A stretch of DNA of 16,064 bases, from NCBI GenBank assembly GCA_934086255.1, contig CAKOIB010000020.1, positions 1 through 16,064 on the forward strand. Reading direction: 5' to 3'. Positions 11,792-16,064 of the stretch are shown here, one piece after another. The stretch is from an uncultured Bacilli bacterium. Its GTDB lineage: Bacteria > Bacillota_I > Bacilli_A > RF39 > UBA660. Numbering within the stretch: the first letter of the stretch is position 1; each line of letters starts with the position of its first letter. Made by a program: the position numbers and the translations under genes. A model generated the notes under the pieces. It searched no databases and was not told the DNA's origin. It saw only the letters and a program-made list of their open reading frames with translations.

Positions 11792-14407
11792 ATGAAATAC
11801 GTATATAGTTTTAAAGAAGGTAACAAGGATATGAAGGATATTCTTGGTGGTAAAGGTGCTAATCTTTCTGAAATGGTTGGCTTAGGGCTTCCTGTTCCTA
11901 TGGGTTTTACTGTTTCTTGTGATGCTTGTTTAAAGTATTATGAAGATGGTTGTAATATTTCTTCTTTTATTGAGGAAGAAATATTTAATGAAATAAAAAA
12001 ACTTGAAGAGTATACTGGTAAAAAGTTTGGTGATTTAGAAAATCCTCTTTTGGTTAGTGTAAGAAGTGGTGCTAGAGTTAGTATGCCTGGGATGATGGAT
12101 ACTGTTCTTAACTTGGGTCTTAATGATGAGGTTGTTAAATCGTTTAGTGAGAAAACTATGAATGGTAGATTTGTTTATGATAGTTATCGTCGTTTTATTC
12201 AAATGTTTTCTGATGTTGTTATGGGGTTTCCTAAGTCTAGTTTTGAAAGGCTTTTTGATAAGTTAAAGGAGGATAAGGGTATTTCTAATGATAGTGATTT
12301 GTCTTTATCTGATCTTATGGAAGTTGTTGATATTTATAAGAGTGAGTATAAGAGGCTTTCTGGTGTTGATTTTCCTAGTGATCCTAAGGTTCAACTTATT
12401 GAGGCTATTAAGGCTGTTTTTAGGTCTTGGAATAATGATAGGGCTATTTTTTATAGAAAGATGAATGAAATACCTGATTCTTGGGGTACTGCGGTTAATG
12501 TTCAAGAAATGGTTTATGGTAATTTGAATGATAATTCTGGTACTGGTGTTGCTTTTACTAGGAATCCTGCGACTGGTGAGGATGTTTTATTTGGTGAGTA
12601 TTTGATTAATGCTCAAGGTGAAGATGTTGTTGCAGGTATTAGGACTCCGCTTGGTATTGATACTTTAAAAGATGTAATGCCTGATTGTTATATGGAGTTT
12701 TGTAAGATATGTGATATTTTAGAGCATCATTATAAAGATATGCAAGATATGGAGTTTACTATTGAGAATGGAAAGCTTTATATGTTGCAGACTAGAAATG
12801 GTAAAAGAACTGGTAAGGCTGCGGTTAAGATTGCGGTTGATATGGTTAATGAGGGTTTAATTACTAAGGAAGAGGCTCTTATGAGGGTTGATGAAAAGTT
12901 GCTTGATAGTTTGCTTCATGATACGTTTGATAGTGAATCACTTAAGAAAGGAAAAGTAATAGCTAAAGGACTTGCAGCTTCTCCGGGGGCGGCTTATGGT
13001 AAGATTATTTTTGATGTTAAAGACATTGAGAATAAAGATGATGATTATATTTTAGTAAAGCTTGAAACAAGTCCTGAGGATATCGAAGGAATGGCAATAT
13101 GTAATGGTATTCTTACGATTCGTGGTGGGATGACTTCTCATGCTGCGGTTGTTGCTCGTGGAATGGGTGCTTGTTGTGTTTGTGGATGTGAGGATTTAAG
13201 TATTGATAGTGTTAATAAGACTATTACGTGTTGTGATGGTACAGTTCTTTCTATGGGGGATTATATTAGTTTAGATGGTTCGACTGGTATTGTATATTTA
13301 GGAAAGCTTGATACTGTTAAGGCTTTAATAAGTGGAGATTTTGAAACTTTTATGTCATGGGCTGATAGTTTTAGAAAGCTTGGTGTTAGAGCTAATGCTG
13401 ATAATTACAGAGATGCTAAAGTTGCTAGAGATTTTGGTGCAGAGGGTATTGGTCTTTGTAGGACAGAGCATATGTTTTTTGATGAGAGTAGAATATTTAG
13501 TTTTAGAAAGATGATTGTTTCTGAAACTAAGGAACAAAGGGACGAAGCTCTTATGGAAATTCTTCCATATCAAAAGAATGATTTTATGGATCTTTTTAAT
13601 GTAATGAATGGTTATCCTGTTATTATTAGGCTTCTTGATCCTCCTTTGCATGAGTTTTTGCCTAGTAAGGATAGTGATATTATTAGTTTGGCTGATTCTC
13701 TTGGTATTAGTGTTTCAGATTTAAAGAAGAAGATAGTTAGTTTGAAAGAGTTTAATCCAATGATGGGGCATCGTGGTTGTAGGCTTTCTATTACTTATCC
13801 TGAGATAGTTGTTATGCAAACTAAAGCAATTATGGGTGCCGCTATTTCTTGTAGTAAGAATGGAGTTGTCGTAAAGCCTGAAATAATGGTTCCTTTAGTG
13901 GGAGATGTAAATGAATTAAAGTATATTAAAAATATTATTAAAGAAGTTTGTGATGATATGATTAGTTCTAGTGATGTTTCTATTAAATATATGATTGGTA
14001 CAATGATTGAGGTACCTAGGGCTACTGTTATGGCTGATTGTATTGCAAAGGAAGCAGAGTTTTTCTCTTTTGGTACAAATGATTTGACTCAGATGACTTA
14101 TGGTATGTCTCGTGATGATGCTTCAAAGTTTTTAAGTGATTATTATGATAAGAAGATTTTCTTGAATGATCCGTTTGTAAGGCTTGATACTAATGGTGTT
14201 GGTTCTCTTATTAAGATTGCAATTGATAAAGCTAAGAGTGTTAATCCTGATATTGAACTTGGTATATGTGGTGAACATGGAGGGGATCCTTCTTCTATTT
14301 ATTTTTGTAATGAATTAGGTCTTGATTATGTATCATGTAGTCCTTATCGTGTTGCAATAGCACGTCTTGCTGCTGCTAAAAGTGCAATTCGTGAAAGATT
14401 AGATTAG
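11792..14407 (+). CDS. ppdK: Pyruvate, phosphate dikinase
   Basis: 871 aa, full length (the Clostridium symbiosum enzyme is 874). It interconverts pyruvate + ATP + Pi with PEP + AMP + PPi in the cytoplasm; in fermentative gut bacteria it often runs in glycolysis toward ATP. Order: N-terminal ATP-grasp part with GGKGANLSEM (19-28), SVRSGARVSMPGMMDTVLNL (89-108) and MLQTRNGKRTGKAA (331-344); central swivelling phospho-His domain with GGMTSHAAVVARG (445-457), His450; C-terminal PEP/pyruvate barrel with GLCRTEHMFF, MVPLVG, SFGTNDLTQMTYG and GICGEHGG, whose Cys826 is the catalytic acid. No key residue is missing. It has its own AGGAGG, a likely -10 TAAAAT (11768-11773) and a terminator. No regulatory-protein gene is adjacent. 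Confidence 0.97.
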   Translation: MKYVYSFKEGNKDMKDILGGKGANLSEMVGLGLPVPMGFTVSCDACLKYYEDGCNISSFIEEEIFNEIKKLEEYTGKKFGDLENPLLVSVRSGARVSMPGMMDTVLNLGLNDEVVKSFSEKTMNGRFVYDSYRRFIQMFSDVVMGFPKSSFERLFDKLKEDKGISNDSDLSLSDLMEVVDIYKSEYKRLSGVDFPSDPKVQLIEAIKAVFRSWNNDRAIFYRKMNEIPDSWGTAVNVQEMVYGNLNDNSGTGVAFTRNPATGEDVLFGEYLINAQGEDVVAGIRTPLGIDTLKDVMPDCYMEFCKICDILEHHYKDMQDMEFTIENGKLYMLQTRNGKRTGKAAVKIAVDMVNEGLITKEEALMRVDEKLLDSLLHDTFDSESLKKGKVIAKGLAASPGAAYGKIIFDVKDIENKDDDYILVKLETSPEDIEGMAICNGILTIRGGMTSHAAVVARGMGACCVCGCEDLSIDSVNKTITCCDGTVLSMGDYISLDGSTGIVYLGKLDTVKALISGDFETFMSWADSFRKLGVRANADNYRDAKVARDFGAEGIGLCRTEHMFFDESRIFSFRKMIVSETKEQRDEALMEILPYQKNDFMDLFNVMNGYPVIIRLLDPPLHEFLPSKDSDIISLADSLGISVSDLKKKIVSLKEFNPMMGHRGCRLSITYPEIVVMQTKAIMGAAISCSKNGVVVKPEIMVPLVGDVNELKYIKNIIKEVCDDMISSSDVSIKYMIGTMIEVPRATVMADCIAKEAEFFSFGTNDLTQMTYGMSRDDASKFLSDYYDKKIFLNDPFVRLDTNGVGSLIKIAIDKAKSVNPDIELGICGEHGGDPSSIYFCNELGLDYVSCSPYRVAIARLAAAKSAIRERLD

Positions 14408-14422
14408 AATCTAGTCTTTTTC
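14401..14422 (+). terminator. Terminator overlapping the ppdK stop codon
   Basis: AGATTAG (14401-14407), loop AAT, CTAGTCT (14411-14417, one G-T pair), T-run. The TAG stop is in the 5' arm. Confidence 0.7.
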
Positions 14423-14460
14423 TTTTTATATTGTGTTATAATGTTTTTGAGGAGATTTAT

Positions 14461-15138
14461 ATGAAAAAGATTTTAATTGTGGAAGATGATGAAAAATTAA
14501 GAAATGAACTTGGAATATTTCTAAATAATAATGGTTATGAATCTGATAGTTTGAGTGTTTTTGATAATACTTTTGATGATATATTAAGAATTAATCCTGA
14601 TCTTTTGCTTCTTGATATTAATTTGCCTGGTGCTGATGGAGAGTTTTTGTGTAAAGAAATAAGAAAGAAGTCTAATATGCCTATTATAATTATTACTAGT
14701 AGGGATAATGAAATAGATGAGTTACTTAGTATTAATAATGGTGCTGATCATTATATTACGAAGCCTTTTAATATTCATATTTTACTTGCTAAGATTAATT
14801 CTCTTTTAAGAAGGAGTGATATGGTTAGTGATGGTGTTATTAATGCAGGTGATTTTTTATTAAATGTTGATAAGAGTACTATAGAAAAAGATGGTGTTGT
14901 TATTGAACTTACTAAAAATGAGTTTAGGATTTTAAAGTATTTGGTACAGAATAGGGATAAGATTGTATCTCGTTATGATATAATGATGTGTTTATGGGAT
15001 AGTGATGATTTTATTGGAGATAGTACTTTGACTGTTAATATTACTAGAGTAAGAAATAAACTTGAAGAGCTTGGTTTGAAAGAGCTTCTTGAGACTAAAA
15101 GGGGACAAGGATATATATTAAAAAAGGGAGATAATTAG
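14461..15138 (+). CDS. OmpR-family response regulator
   Basis: 225 aa. Receiver domain 1-115: acidic pair Glu8/Asp9-Asp10 in ILIVEDDE, phospho-acceptor Asp52 in LLLDINLPGADG, switch Ser80 in IIITS, Lys101 in ITKPF. A winged-helix DNA-binding domain (~125-225) with ELTKNEFRILKYL and STLTVNITRVRNKL. Start ATG 14461 was chosen because GAGGAG lies 6 nt upstream; an earlier in-frame ATG at 14431... reads through the promoter region and lacks a ribosome-binding site. TATAAT at 14437-14442 is the likely -10. The stop codon abuts the kinase ATG, so the two form one operon and pair. By kinase type it probably controls a Bce-like antimicrobial peptide transporter. Confidence 0.9.
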   Translation: MKKILIVEDDEKLRNELGIFLNNNGYESDSLSVFDNTFDDILRINPDLLLLDINLPGADGEFLCKEIRKKSNMPIIIITSRDNEIDELLSINNGADHYITKPFNIHILLAKINSLLRRSDMVSDGVINAGDFLLNVDKSTIEKDGVVIELTKNEFRILKYLVQNRDKIVSRYDIMMCLWDSDDFIGDSTLTVNITRVRNKLEELGLKELLETKRGQGYILKKGDN

Positions 15139-16064
15139 ATGAAGTTTACTTATTTTTTGAAAGAGAGATTAGTGTCTATTTTTTTGATGTTGTTTGCTCT
15201 TGGTACGATTGAAATATTTTTAATGGTTTATTCTTTTAGTTTGTTTATAAAAATATATGTTTTTTTGATTATTGTTTTATCTTATTTTATTGGTATCTTT
15301 TATGAGTATTATAAGAAAAAGAAGTTTTATGATAATTTAGTTAGTGTATTAGATAAGTTAGATGAGAAGTATTTGATTACTGAGATTGTTAAAAGTCCTT
15401 CGTTTATTGAGGGGGATATTGTTTGTAATGTTTTAGAGCAAGTTGATAAGTCTATGCATGAGAATGTTAATAAGTATAAATATATGCAAGAAGATTATAA
15501 AGAGTATATTGAGTTATGGATTCATGAGATAAAGATTCCTATTGCTACTTCAAAGATGATTGTTGAGAATAATAAGAATGATGTTACTAAGAGTATTTTG
15601 GAAGAGTTAGATAGGATTGAGAATTATATTGAACAGGTTTTATTTTATGCTAGGAGTAATACTGTAGAGAAAGATTATTATATTAAAAGGTGTAATTTAA
15701 GAAATATAGTTAATGATAGTATTAAGAAGAATAAGACTTTTTTGATACAGGAGAGGGTTAATCTTGATATACATGATCTTGATAATTTTGTTAATACTGA
15801 TAGTAAATGGATAGTTTTTATACTTAATCAGATTATACAGAATAGTATAAAATATAGAAATAGTGATGTTTTATTGAATATAGAGATTTATAGTGTTTTA
15901 AATAAAGATAATGTTGTTTTATATATAAAAGATAATGGAATAGGAATTAAAGATAGTGAGATTTCTAGGGTGTTTGATAAAGGTTTTTGTGGGACTAATG
16001 GAAGAATAGGTTTAAAGAAGTCTACTGGAATTGGTTTATATTTATGTAAGAAGTTATGTGATAG
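15139..16064 (+). CDS. Bce-type intramembrane-sensing histidine kinase, 3' partial
   Basis: 308 residues are visible; the gene runs off the window. Two membrane helices (~11-33 and ~36-55) are joined by only a few residues, with no extracellular sensor domain, which defines the intramembrane-sensing (BceS/BraS) kinases that read the state of a partner ABC transporter. The phospho-acceptor is His129 in LWIHEIKIPIAT. The ATPase domain shows an N-box NQIIQNSIKYR (Asn235), DNGIGI (265-270), the VFDKGFCGTNGR segment characteristic of this class, and STGIGLYLCKKL. The ATG follows the regulator's TAG directly. BceAB-like transporter genes would be expected downstream. Resistance to a cell-wall-active peptide is inferred. 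Confidence 0.88.
   Translation, partial: MKFTYFLKERLVSIFLMLFALGTIEIFLMVYSFSLFIKIYVFLIIVLSYFIGIFYEYYKKKKFYDNLVSVLDKLDEKYLITEIVKSPSFIEGDIVCNVLEQVDKSMHENVNKYKYMQEDYKEYIELWIHEIKIPIATSKMIVENNKNDVTKSILEELDRIENYIEQVLFYARSNTVEKDYYIKRCNLRNIVNDSIKKNKTFLIQERVNLDIHDLDNFVNTDSKWIVFILNQIIQNSIKYRNSDVLLNIEIYSVLNKDNVVLYIKDNGIGIKDSEISRVFDKGFCGTNGRIGLKKSTGIGLYLCKKLCD

Overview
The window comes from a low-GC, spore-forming Bacillota (Firmicutes), most likely an uncultured gut-type lineage. Coding strands are strongly G+T-rich with T-ending codons. TGA is used as a stop and TGG for Trp, so the code is standard. At least five genes are recognisable sporulation genes (spoIVFA-like, spoIVFB, spoIIIAH, gerE, gerM). 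All genes lie on the + strand except one small toxin module.

Region 1 (1-2956): the 3' part of mreD, then spoIVFA-like and spoIVFB. This is the B. subtilis mreBCD-minCD-spoIVFAB order with the min genes missing. A GHL10-type glycosidase is joined to spoIVFB by an ATGA overlap. Region 2 (3000-5017): a large exported protein with a cohesin-like domain and four cadherin-like beta-sandwich repeats, followed by one membrane segment and a cytoplasmic zinc ribbon. Region 3 (5024-6680): a membrane-anchored FGE/C-type-lectin-fold protein. Its last ~52 codons and ~40 bp of 3' flank form an abrupt ~55% GC cassette with the layout of a diversity-generating-retroelement (DGR) variable region. No reverse transcriptase or template repeat is in the window, so diversification would have to act in trans. 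Region 4 (6707-8507): spoIIIAH, gerE and gerM, each with its own terminator/promoter junction. Region 5 (8494-9372): tRNA-Arg(TCT), tRNA-Pro(TGG), an HD-domain protein and tRNA-Arg(CCT).

Region 6 (9371-9991, minus strand): what appears to be a type III (RNA-protein) toxin-antitoxin module, CptIN/ToxIN-like. A near-consensus sigma-A promoter drives two diverged copies of a structured RNA repeat, followed by a terminator hairpin and a 132-aa MazF/ToxN-fold toxin gene with its own ribosome-binding site. The repeats keep their folds through compensatory changes. Region 7 (9992-10259) is non-coding with several inverted repeats. Region 8 (10214-16064): a LiaF-like membrane protein overlapping a DUF4097-type adhesin-like protein, ppdK (pyruvate, phosphate dikinase), and an OmpR-family regulator adjoining a Bce-type histidine kinase that runs off the window.

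The two observations most worth follow-up are the trans-acting DGR target and the type III toxin-antitoxin module. Other points are an apparently non-AUG start for spoIVFB, a sigma-K-like promoter in front of gerE, CATA-type -10 boxes in front of the sporulation genes, and very compact junctions in which terminators overlap stop codons and the next promoter.
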